From Vibrio owensii CAIM 1854 = LMG 25443 (GTDB lineage Bacteria > Pseudomonadota > Gammaproteobacteria > Enterobacterales > Vibrionaceae), in the NCBI RefSeq assembly GCF_000817815.1, contig NZ_JPRD01000015.1:310001-374000 (forward strand): a stretch of 64,000 nucleotides of DNA. Reading direction: 5' to 3'. This document shows, one piece after another, positions 1-8,600 of the stretch; the first letter of the stretch is position 1, and every line of letters begins with the position of its first letter. Below the pieces are notes generated by a model. That model had not been told where the DNA came from, searched no databases, and saw nothing but the letters and a program-made list of their open reading frames with translations. The position numbers and the translations under genes were made by a program.

Positions 1-403
1 GGAACGTCTGACCGTTTTCCGCAATCAGTGAATATATGTCGCTCATAGATTCAGGTGTAAGATCGTCCTGATCTCGACCATTTACCTTTGGAACAAAGGT
101 ACGGGACTCGATATTACCTTTGCCAGAAATCTTAACAATATCGAATTCTTTTTCATCTCCATTACGCAAAGGGAATGAAATTACACCACCGAGCTTTAAG
201 CCGAACTCCTTAGCAAGTAATGATTCAATATCTGTACCGTCAGGTGCTTTTCCAGAACGCTGCTTTACCTGTTCAATCGCAGGTTTTAACGCTTTGAACC
301 ACTTCTCGAACTGGACTGAGTTTTCGTGCGCTTTTTTGCCATCGCTATCAGCCTGGTTAGCTGCCTCGGCTTTAGCGTCGAGAGCGTCATCTAAAAAATC
401 CAT
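1..403 (-). CDS. parA-linked hypothetical protein (3' end outside window)
   Basis: The open frame starts at ATG 403-401, one base after the parA stop (405-407), so the two are translationally coupled, and it runs off the window edge. About 134 residues are visible: an acidic, charged N-terminus (MDFLDDALDAKAEAA), then a mixed region with FPLRNGDEKEFDIV and VNGRDQDDL. The position suggests the ParB-type partner of the upstream ATPase, but I see no ParB motif in the visible part and do not recognise the family. It could be a plasmid-specific centromere-binding protein or an accessory factor. Confidence 0.75.
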   Translation of the reverse strand, partial: MDFLDDALDAKAEAANQADSDGKKAHENSVQFEKWFKALKPAIEQVKQRSGKAPDGTDIESLLAKEFGLKLGGVISFPLRNGDEKEFDIVKISGKGNIESRTFVPKVNGRDQDDLTPESMSDIYSLIAENGQTF

Positions 404-404
404 G

Positions 405-1664
405 TTATGCTACCTCACTAGCTTGCATTTTATCTTTTTCAGGGAAAATGTTTGGCTCAATCATTTTCATGATCAGTACGTGAAGCTGATTAAGAGCCGA
501 TACTGCCTCACGATGAGCTTTAGCCTTGGAATTAAGTAACTGAATAGGTAATTGCTCTTTTGAAGCTTTTTCGTAAACTTTATTTTCTTCTACAACCTGA
601 TTAAAGGTGTATGGGCTACTCAAAATAGAACCTGCATTACGAACAACATACTCACTGTTTTTAAGATGTTTAGTAACAAGGGTGCGGATTGCATGGAAAC
701 CTTTGAAGTCACTAGGCATACAGCGTTCAATAATCAACTTTGAAAGGCTTAAGTATTCTTGATAAGCCTTAAAGTCTTGAGTTCTTCCAGTAGTAGGAAT
801 GATCAGATAGTTTGATGCGTAGTACAAAGAGTATGTAATCGGATCGCAAGCTGGGCTTGTATCAATGAATATAATGTCAAAATCATTCTTTAGTGGTGTG
901 ATGATCAAATCTTTGTATAGAGTGATTGCATCATCAAACGTATTACCTTTTTGACCAAGAATTTCACAAATTGTGATCAGCATACCTGTGTCAGACATTA
1001 AGGCAGGGGTAAACCAAAGATTATCTACGTTAGATTCGAAAATTACGTTTTCGAACAGTAGGTCACGAATCTCTTTTTGAATGCCATTGCTTAAACGTTC
1101 ATCACGGGATAGATGAGCATATTTTTTGAAGATAGAACCTACACTGTTTACTGATTTCAAAATTAAATCTGTATGCAACATAAAGTGGCGAACAGAACCT
1201 TGAGGGTCACCGTCAATGAGTAGTGTACGTTTAGCCTTAACAATGTCTGTAGCACTATTCACCGCAAGCGCAATAGCCGTTGTCGTTTTACCGATGCCGC
1301 CTTTGCCTTTATGAACACAAACTACTGGAACATCATAAGTCCCAAAGGTTTCACGTAAATCTCTCATAGGGAAGATATGAAACTTTTTGACAAGTTCGAT
1401 AGCTTCTTGCTGCGAAAGTTGATACCAAGAGTTTGCAAGGCGTAGATATGGAGCTCCATTCTCTTTTTCGGCTTCCTCAATTGCTTTTTTAACTCTAGTT
1501 AATGGGATGCCAGTAAGGTTAGAAATATCTTGCTGGGTATAAACGATCTCTTTGCGCTCGGAATACTGCTCAGATTCAACATCATCATTGAATGGAAGCT
1601 GAGATTTCGTTGTTAATAGCATTTCGTCCAGCTGATCAACATTATTTTGTACTTGAGTTTGCAT
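405..1664 (-). CDS. parA: ParA-family partition ATPase (P1/Sop type)
   Basis: This 419-aa Walker-type ATPase drives plasmid segregation. The deviant Walker A motif KGGIGKTT lies near residues 121-128 and the Walker B-like IIFIDTSP near 265. Residues about 40-95 hold a helix-turn-helix region (TQQDISNLTGIPLTRVKKAI), as in the long P1 ParA/SopA type, which both segregates plasmids and represses its own operon. It is first in an operon with the truncated gene at 1-403. The upstream region holds two TAGCGA/TCGCTA palindromes that could be its operator. Known for the family: ATP-dependent nonspecific DNA binding and interaction with ParB-centromere complexes. Inferred: autoregulation here. Confidence 0.93.
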   Translation of the reverse strand: MQTQVQNNVDQLDEMLLTTKSQLPFNDDVESEQYSERKEIVYTQQDISNLTGIPLTRVKKAIEEAEKENGAPYLRLANSWYQLSQQEAIELVKKFHIFPMRDLRETFGTYDVPVVCVHKGKGGIGKTTTAIALAVNSATDIVKAKRTLLIDGDPQGSVRHFMLHTDLILKSVNSVGSIFKKYAHLSRDERLSNGIQKEIRDLLFENVIFESNVDNLWFTPALMSDTGMLITICEILGQKGNTFDDAITLYKDLIITPLKNDFDIIFIDTSPACDPITYSLYYASNYLIIPTTGRTQDFKAYQEYLSLSKLIIERCMPSDFKGFHAIRTLVTKHLKNSEYVVRNAGSILSSPYTFNQVVEENKVYEKASKEQLPIQLLNSKAKAHREAVSALNQLHVLIMKMIEPNIFPEKDKMQASEVA

Positions 1665-2207
1665 TGTTGCTGTCCCTTAAAAAATTAGATTTCCTCTGAT
1701 GGTGATTTCTGAGTGAGTGTGATCAAAACGAGAAACCCCAGCCACCTAAACTAATATTGCTTAAAAGTAACGCTAACTGTTTGGATAAACAGTGTTTATG
1801 TTCAGTATCATAAACCTAAACTGACACCTTGTACAACAAAAAGTAGCGACTTCGCTATGGATGTACCAAATATGTGCCAGTGATAGCAATATGGCTTACG
1901 TTGTAGCGACATCGCTAAAAACTAGCCTAGTCGCTTGGTTTTTGCTTGTTCGCTATTAATTATCTTGATCGGTTAAAAAAATCACCCCAAAAAAATGTAT
2001 TTTTCGCATTAAGTAAATATAGAGGATAAGTCTTATAAAACAGAGGGATAGGTGGGTTTTGTCGATTGAATTACCAAGTAATTCGCACCAGTGGATCTGG
2101 TTTTTCTGATGGGTAAGGAAAGAATTTTGCGATTTTCGATTGACCGAAGATCTAAGTAAAGGTAGTCTAAAAACAACAAAGAGCTTAAAATTCTCCTTGT
2201 TGTCGGT
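1665..2207. promoter_or_regulatory. par upstream region with paired palindromes
   Basis: This gene-less stretch lies upstream of parA. It holds two near-identical palindromes, TAGCGACTTCGCTA (1844-1857) and TAGCGACATCGCTA (1904-1917), with centres exactly 60 bp apart, a further half-site TTCGCTA near 1950, and the palindrome ATAAACAGTGTTTAT (1785-1799). Regular spacing of palindromes in front of parA suggests an operator for ParA or a small centromere array. No gene is apparent. Confidence 0.5.
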
Positions 2208-2214
2208 TGTTAAG

Positions 2215-2247
2215 AGGATATCAAAATGGCGGTTTTGATATCCTTTT
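2215..2247 (+). terminator. intrinsic terminator (possibly bidirectional)
   Basis: The 12-bp perfect stem AGGATATCAAAA / TTTTGATATCCT has a 6-nt loop and is followed by TTTTT on the plus strand. It lies just past the stop codon of the minus-strand gene ending at 2254, so it may also end that transcript. Confidence 0.75.
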
Positions 2248-2253
2248 TAGCAT

Positions 2254-2751
2254 CTAGAACGTGTAATTATTCGCAAGATTCGCTGTTAATACTTCCTGAT
2301 ACGATAGCGAGTTATTCACCAGAGCTAAGTAACGTGACTTGGCAATCTCGTCTAAAGCATCACTTTCAAGCGTTTTTTCTTTTATCTGTGTCATTACAAC
2401 CACATAGACATCTGAGTCGTTTTTGACTTCGGTGTGAGCTGTTCGTGTTTTCGAGTTATAGCCAAGTGGGAAAGCATTGTCTAAAAGAGTATCGCTTAGT
2501 GCATTTGCGGTTTCGATCGCTTGATGAAGCGACTGCCTTTCATCCATTTTATAAGCAAGCTTGCTTTCAAAAACCCCGTCATTGGATTTGGTTTTATTGT
2601 TTTTTGTCACAGGTTCAAGAACAAATGACGCTCGGTTCAGCATAGAAGCGTTAAGTTCCTGTGTAAAAGGAACTTGATTCGCATGGGCAAAGTTAGTTAA
2701 GCATTGGCAAAATACACATGCCAGAGTAAAAATACCTAAAGGAAATTTCAT
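2254..2751 (-). CDS. small exported protein, unknown function
   Basis: 165 aa. The N-terminus MKFPLGIFTLACVFCQCLTNFAHA is a typical Sec signal peptide with an AHA-type cleavage site, so the product should be periplasmic. The remainder is hydrophilic and I do not recognise the family. It is monocistronic between parA and the parB-like gene. A TTGATCTGAT word recurring at promoters in this window lies about 110 nt upstream (2861-2870). Confidence 0.7.
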   Translation of the reverse strand: MKFPLGIFTLACVFCQCLTNFAHANQVPFTQELNASMLNRASFVLEPVTKNNKTKSNDGVFESKLAYKMDERQSLHQAIETANALSDTLLDNAFPLGYNSKTRTAHTEVKNDSDVYVVVMTQIKEKTLESDALDEIAKSRYLALVNNSLSYQEVLTANLANNYTF

Positions 2752-2860
2752 ATTGAACTCTCTAAAAGTTGTCGGTTGGGTTGAAACAAAAGTTTACTAG
2801 CTTGAAATGGTTTTATCTCTCGCCAGTAGAATCATTGTAACAATCAATAAACTAATCCAA

Positions 2861-2870
2861 TTGATCTGAT
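2861..2870. promoter_or_regulatory. recurrent YTGATCTRAT motif
   Basis: TTGATCTGAT, followed by a TTTACAGGGGTAGGGATA tract that closely resembles the sequence downstream of the copy at 4970 (TTTTACAGGAATGGGTA). The two intergenic regions therefore share a composite regulatory signal about 50-110 nt upstream of minus-strand genes. Confidence 0.45.
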
Positions 2871-2951
2871 AACATTTACAGGGGTAGGGATAACATCTTG
2901 ATCATGAAGATAAATACATAACCTATTCTGCGTTTCAGTGTTGTACTTAAT

Positions 2952-2974
2952 AAAAAAGCTCCCGAAGGAGCTTA
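2952..2974 (-). terminator. terminator of the parB-like gene
   Basis: Read on the minus strand: AAGCTCC-ttcg-GGAGCTT followed by a T run. It lies about 26 nt beyond the stop of the gene at 3000-4922. Confidence 0.8.
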
Positions 2975-2999
2975 GTCAATTTAAGCGTGGAGATAGACT

Positions 3000-4922
3000 T
3001 TATGAACACTTCTTATAGTTGATCGCCATATCAATGTACGCCTCTGGTGCATAGTCTGACCAATCAAACTCAAAGCTTTCAAGTGCTTTGTAAATATCGC
3101 CAACTGACTTACTCATCATCTTAGCCCATGCAGCCGAACCTTTTACTTTGTCATATGCAGCTTGGAAGCCACTGTCATCACAGATAATGTTGATCTGAGC
3201 TTTGGTATGCAGTTTCCAGATATCGGTATTTGGAACCCAACTTGCGATAGCTCGTTCACGAATATCGTCTTCACTAAGCGACTTAGTCATAATGGTGCGA
3301 AGAACTTTGTTCGCATCAAAATCAGAACGGTCTGTGCTTTCAGAATCAAGAGGAACGTCCTGAGCCATGAAAGAACCTAAAAGCTGTTGAAGCATTCCCT
3401 TTAACTGTTCGCTTTCCATGAGGGCAAGTGTCGGAATGTCTTCTTTGATTTGATTCTCAAATCGCAAGCTGTTTGACAAACCTTTAATCATAGCAGCTAA
3501 GGCAAACTGTTCACTTAACTGAGCAGATACAAAACCTCCTGCCATTTTCTGGATCATGTTGGCATAGGTACGCTCCGTCTTCTTGCTTAATTTTGGAGCA
3601 GGAGCAGCAGGGGATTTAGCTACCTTTTTCTTAGCTTTAGTAGAGGTTGATGCTTGATCAGTTGTGCCTGTATCAGAATTGCCAACCATATCATCGACAC
3701 TTGTTTTTTGTGCATCTGGTTTTGCATCAACTTCTGGATCTGGTTCCTGAGATTTAGCAAATGCCTTTTGTTGTTCGGTGTAACAGTCAAGGTCAATACA
3801 ACAATTCGATTTGTGCATACCGAACGTGTCACCTATGTTACTAACAACCAAAACAGCACAACTCTCACAGTTCGAGCATTTCTTAACTTGATCTGAACCA
3901 AGAGCTTCATCGGTAACCGAACGTACATCAGAAATAGGCTTTTGTTCAGTTGTTAGGACTGTTCCGTACTCTACTTTTAAGTCTGGAATCTTCACTTCGT
4001 TAAGCCACTGGTTTTGCTTATCGAGATAACAGTGAGCGTTAGAGCAACGAGCGTCATCTTCACCATCCAAGAGCATAGTGAATTGTTGTTGTGAGTTGTA
4101 CTGGCAATCATTACAACCGGCTTTTTCAGTATCAAAACGTGCGTCACACAGCTTAAATTCAAAGCTCTTAGCTTTGGCTTTCAAGTATTGAACTGTATAC
4201 GTCTTTGGGTCATTAAGAATCGATTTAAGCGTGTTCTGTTGAATTTCTAATGGGAACTGAGACAGGATTAAACAGTGACCTTTTAAGACTGGCTGTTCGT
4301 TGTCATCGAGAGCATCAATTAGTTCTGGAACGCAGTTTGATATCTGCAAATACTCGCGGTAGGTTTTCTCACCCATGCCTAGCTTCATTGCTGCCGTGGC
4401 GTGGTCACCATCTGACAGCGATAGATAACGTCTTGCTGCAACACTTAGGTCACCAATCGTTACATCAGTTCGCTTAAGGTTCTCAGAGATAGCGATCTCA
4501 ATCGCTTCACGGTCAGAAATGTAGCCTTTGTTTAGGCAAGGTACTTTGAATCCGTATTTATCCCAAAGGTTAAGCGCACATTCCCAACGACCGTAACCGG
4601 CTACGACTTCCAGACCGTTCTCAGCAGTTTGACGAATGACGATAGATTGAAGAATGCCACCTTTAGCAACGATATCGTCACTCAGTTCATCCAGATCTGG
4701 TTGTGGGCGTTTACGTCTATAGTTCCCTTGGTCTTCGCTGTGCTTAATTGATAGAGGGCTTAAATCGCGTGGGTCGTGAAACTCAAGGGAGCCTTCATTT
4801 TTTTTCTGTTCAGCTTCCTTAGCAGACATAGCCATAGAACCGTCAACAACAGTAGTATTTGTTGTTTCAGTGGTTGGTTGTGATGCGTCAAGTGTCATAC
4901 GGGTATTCCTTAAAATAGTCAT
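3000..4922 (-). CDS. ParB/RepB/Spo0J nuclease-fold protein with Cys clusters
   Basis: 640 aa. Residues about 50-250 match the ParB/Srx fold and the following helix-turn-helix: SIVIRQTAENGLEVVAGYGR carries the GxRR-like VVAGYGRW motif, and AISENLKRTDVTIGD corresponds to the ENIQRxDL box. The central part has two cysteine groups, one near 255-300 (C-x5-C-x2-C pattern and CSNAHC) and one near 350-380 (CSNCESC, CCIDLDC), which suggests metal binding. A Thr/Lys/Ala-rich linker follows, then a helical C-terminus. It is far longer than ordinary ParB proteins and resembles the long ParB-like proteins of conjugative plasmids (IncA/C, PRTRC type). It is transcribed alone and is not adjacent to parA. 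The role may be partition or global regulation; CTP use is a family trait, not shown here. Confidence 0.85.
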   Translation of the reverse strand: MTILRNTRMTLDASQPTTETTNTTVVDGSMAMSAKEAEQKKNEGSLEFHDPRDLSPLSIKHSEDQGNYRRKRPQPDLDELSDDIVAKGGILQSIVIRQTAENGLEVVAGYGRWECALNLWDKYGFKVPCLNKGYISDREAIEIAISENLKRTDVTIGDLSVAARRYLSLSDGDHATAAMKLGMGEKTYREYLQISNCVPELIDALDDNEQPVLKGHCLILSQFPLEIQQNTLKSILNDPKTYTVQYLKAKAKSFEFKLCDARFDTEKAGCNDCQYNSQQQFTMLLDGEDDARCSNAHCYLDKQNQWLNEVKIPDLKVEYGTVLTTEQKPISDVRSVTDEALGSDQVKKCSNCESCAVLVVSNIGDTFGMHKSNCCIDLDCYTEQQKAFAKSQEPDPEVDAKPDAQKTSVDDMVGNSDTGTTDQASTSTKAKKKVAKSPAAPAPKLSKKTERTYANMIQKMAGGFVSAQLSEQFALAAMIKGLSNSLRFENQIKEDIPTLALMESEQLKGMLQQLLGSFMAQDVPLDSESTDRSDFDANKVLRTIMTKSLSEDDIRERAIASWVPNTDIWKLHTKAQINIICDDSGFQAAYDKVKGSAAWAKMMSKSVGDIYKALESFEFDWSDYAPEAYIDMAINYKKCS

Positions 4923-4969
4923 TGCTCATTTGTGACACAGCTATTTTCTCGTAGACCGCACGAAAGCAA

Positions 4970-4979
4970 TTGATCTAAA
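4970..4979. promoter_or_regulatory. recurrent YTGATCTRAT motif
   Basis: TTGATCTAAA lies about 50 nt upstream of the parB-like start. Further copies (AGATCTGATAA near 5044 and TTGATCTAATCT at 5089-5100) follow in the same intergenic region, making it the densest cluster of this motif in the window. Confidence 0.45.
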
Positions 4980-5098
4980 GACTTTTACAGGAATGGGTAC
5001 AGCAAGGGTAGGTGGGCGAGGGTGTGATTTTTTAGATTGACTAGATCTGATAATGGTTAAAAGACCTTACAGTCAAACTTTGTCAGTTTTGATCTAAT

Positions 5099-5515
5099 CT
5101 ACAGATTAGAAATATACCGCTTCTGGAACGTGTAGCTCCCAATTTTCAATAACGTGTTTTCAATAGTCACCGTGTAATCTAATGGATAGGTCTGATTCGC
5201 TAGTGATAGGTCAACCTTGATCGCGTCAATGGAAATGTCGGCCGTTGCGATTAAGTGATTATCCTTGGTGCTGTATTTCACCGGATTGATGATTGTAATG
5301 CTGACAGAATCAGGATTTTTAAGTGCAGCTAGGCACTGGCTTGGCATATCACTACAAACTTGATCGAGTATAGCTTTATAGTAAAGCTTGGGTAATGCGT
5401 CTTGCATAGAATCACGCTGATCAATGTTAGTGGTATATGTCTTGGCAAAAGATAAGCCAGGAACACAGCAACTAAGTGCCAGAGCAGCAGCTAAGAACTT
5501 TGTTTTTAGACTCAT
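5099..5515 (-). CDS. small exported protein, unknown function
   Basis: 138 aa. A signal peptide is clear (MSLKTKFLAAALALSCCVPG then LSFAK). The mature part has a pair of cysteines (VCSDMPSQC) that could form a disulfide, and beta-rich segments. It has a GAGGTG-type ribosome-binding site. It lies between the methylase-helicase and the parB-like gene, all on the minus strand. The family is not recognised. The window has a DsbC-like isomerase that could act on such proteins, which is inference. Confidence 0.7.
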   Translation of the reverse strand: MSLKTKFLAAALALSCCVPGLSFAKTYTTNIDQRDSMQDALPKLYYKAILDQVCSDMPSQCLAALKNPDSVSITIINPVKYSTKDNHLIATADISIDAIKVDLSLANQTYPLDYTVTIENTLLKIGSYTFQKRYISNL

Positions 5516-5606
5516 TCACACCTCGTTTATTGGTAAGAAAATCAAGTGAATTTATAAAGGTATTCATTTCTACGATCCCAGTACTTTTATTAAGTTCAAA
5601 ATATTT

Positions 5607-5638
5607 TAAAAAAAGGGCAATAAAATTATCATTGCCCC
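5607..5638 (-). terminator. terminator of the methylase-helicase gene
   Basis: On the minus strand GGGCAAT-gataatttt-ATTGCCC is followed by seven T residues, just after the stop at 5649. Confidence 0.85.
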
Positions 5639-5648
5639 ATGTTAAGAC

Positions 5649-8600
5649 TTAAGCAACTTGCTCTAATGGTTTGTTAGTATCATCGTTGCTTGCATCTGCC
5701 AGTTCAGCGATCAGGTCAATTTTACGCATTTCTAAACGGTTGAGTTTTGATGTATCAAATTCTTCCGCTAGTACCGGAGCAAGTTCATTGTTCTCATTCT
5801 CAAGGTCTACAATACGGTTGCTAAGTGCTTCAATGTCCTGACGGAAAGCTTTCATTCTGTTGATGATTGCTGGAAGTAACTTAGCCTTGGTGTACAGGTT
5901 CTTGTCAATGTTGAACTGACGCTTAGTTGTTGTTGATCTGATGAATACAAGCTGACCCCATGTTGACGCTCTCGCTACGATTTCAAAATCAGCTAGGGTT
6001 GCCAGTGTAAGCTCTTTCTCATTGCCTGAGTTTTTGCATTTCTTACGGAAGTTAGAGAAATGCATATAAAGAGCTTCCGCAACTTTCTGATCAAGAGATT
6101 CAAATCGGTGGTTTAGCATCGTTAGCGCAAGCTGACCCTCTTGAACACTCTTGATTAGTGCTTCGTGATCGCTGTTCACATCAACACGGCACAATGAAAG
6201 GTTCTTAATGGTGTCGTTGTTGTTGCGAATCTTACGCTCTGCGTAACTGGTTTTATCAAGGAAATCACGGTATAGAATGTTTTCCTCAAACAACTCTCTT
6301 TCTACCTGTAGCATTTCAAGTAAGGCTTTATTACCTGTCACAGCGGCCTTGATTTCGGCATAGGTCATTACGTCATCGTCAATTGTAATCTTACGAGCGT
6401 TGAGCTGCCCTGATCTAAAGTCACGGATGGTGGACGATTTAGCCTCTAAGATCCCGTAAAGCCAAGCATCACAAGAACGGTCAAGAGCATAGTAAATAAT
6501 ATCTACGCTGTAAGCCTGGCAAAGCTCGAGGTATTTTTCATATAACTTGTTACCCTTGCGGATAGCTCTTGCAACGGCCTGATCGAGATCAGAGGGGCGA
6601 AGAGGAGGACACAAGCAATGCACAGCAGCGATCCGCTCTTGTAAGTTGGCACCTGTCGCTAATTTTTCCATAGTGGATAGAATCACACGTTTGCGACCCA
6701 CATTAGCCAGTTGGAAAAGCTCTTGTTTCTGTGCGTCTGTTTTGCAGTCCTGAACAAAGGCGATTTCATCTTCTTTAACGCCAAGGTCAACCAAAGCTTG
6801 TTTGATATGACGGTATAGATTAACAGATACGCCACGCATACGGTTTAGTTCTGTTTCGGCCTCTTTGTCGCCATTGTCCACACGAGCACGTAGAGCGCGA
6901 ACGTGCGCTTCTTCTGCGTCCTTTTTCGGGTCTGGGGTGCCAATATCCACAAAACAAAGTTGAACGCTGTTATCTACCGTGTCAGCGTGATATTTCGCAG
7001 CTACGCTAATGATCATATCTTTAGTTTTCTGGCTGAATACTTCATCAGAATACGGGTTAACCATCATCGGGCTAACCGAAGCCTTACGAGCGTCACTAAT
7101 GATCAGTAGGGCGTTATCATTCAGCACTGGCGAACTTTCAAAGTCTTTGCTTCGCTCGGCAAGGCTCAACATGTAATCAAGCGTTTCATCCGTGATAGAA
7201 GAAATCTTTGTTTTAGGTTTGTCACCATTCATTGGGACAATTGCAGGGTGCAAGTCACCGTTGCCGTCTGGGATTTTAGGGATCAGGTCTTTGAGTTGTT
7301 CATGGCTGATCGTGTAGGCCATAACAGAATAAAGAGCCTGAAGTTCTTTAATGTTGTTGAACTCTTTTACTCGGCTTGTCAGTTTAACCGTACCGTCAGC
7401 GTTAACCTCGTAATCTTGAGTGATGCGTGTAAATGAAGTTGACCAATCATCAAGACAAGTAATGCCTACCGCCTCAAGCAAGCGAGGCGCAAGCATACGC
7501 AGATAGCCGTAACATTCAATTAGTGAATTGCTGATCGGTGTGCCAGAACAGAACATAACGCCTGGGTTGTCGTATGTGTCGATCAGGTATTGAACCTTAA
7601 ATGCTACATCGATACTTGTTTGACTTGCTTTTGTGGTGCCTAAACCTTTAACACCGCGTAGATGGGAAGTAGCATAACCACTATTTTTAACCATCTGGCA
7701 CTCGTCCAGGCTAAGGCTATCGAAGCCAAGGCTTGCGAAATCTTCACCTTTGTATGCGTTTGTAACTGCTTTCAGCTGTTCTTTCAGAATGCGTTTCTGG
7801 TTTTCTACGTCACGTACAGTATGGCGAGAATCAGCTTTTTCTTTGAGTTCTTCTAGCTCGCTTAAGCGACTTGTGACAACAGTCTTAACCGCATCGATAG
7901 GAGCCGGAATTTTTCTAAATGTGCTGATCGGAATAATAACGTATTTGTATGAGCCTGTTTTCAGCCTTAGCAGAGTATCTAAACGGTGTTTCGGGCTCAT
8001 TGATTCTGAGTTCAAAATCAACATATCTGAGCGGTCATTAGGGTACAAGCGTAACCACTCAGCAGCAGTCTGATTGACTAGGTGGTTTGGAACCACGATA
8101 CCACAACGATTTTTCAGTCCAAGACGTACAAACTCGTGATATACGGCAGCTATAATCATGGTCTTACCGCCACCCATAGCTATATCGAGCAGAAAGCCAT
8201 GATCACGAGTCATCAGGCCGCGTCTAATAGCGGTGTTCTGGTGAGGGTAAAAATCAATGTTTGGGTTCTTATCTGGAAAGTAGAAGTGACCCGAGAATGA
8301 CGCAGCAAAAGGCGCAGAACGGTTAATTTTCTCGTTGTATAGTTCTTCGATCTGCTCACGGTTACCAGATACAGCGATAAAATCTTTCCATTTTAGTTCA
8401 ATCTTCTTAATGGCCTGAGCAAGAGAAGCACTAGCCTTATGATCGACACCGGTAATATTCCCGTTATTGTCTTTTGTGTGAACAATTTTCTCGCCATGCG
8501 AATAGATTTTGTCGAGGATTTTAGCAAGTGAATGAGTCTTACAGCTGAAATCTACTAGAGCCTTAGCATTGCCCGACATTGTAGGGACTTTAACACCCCA

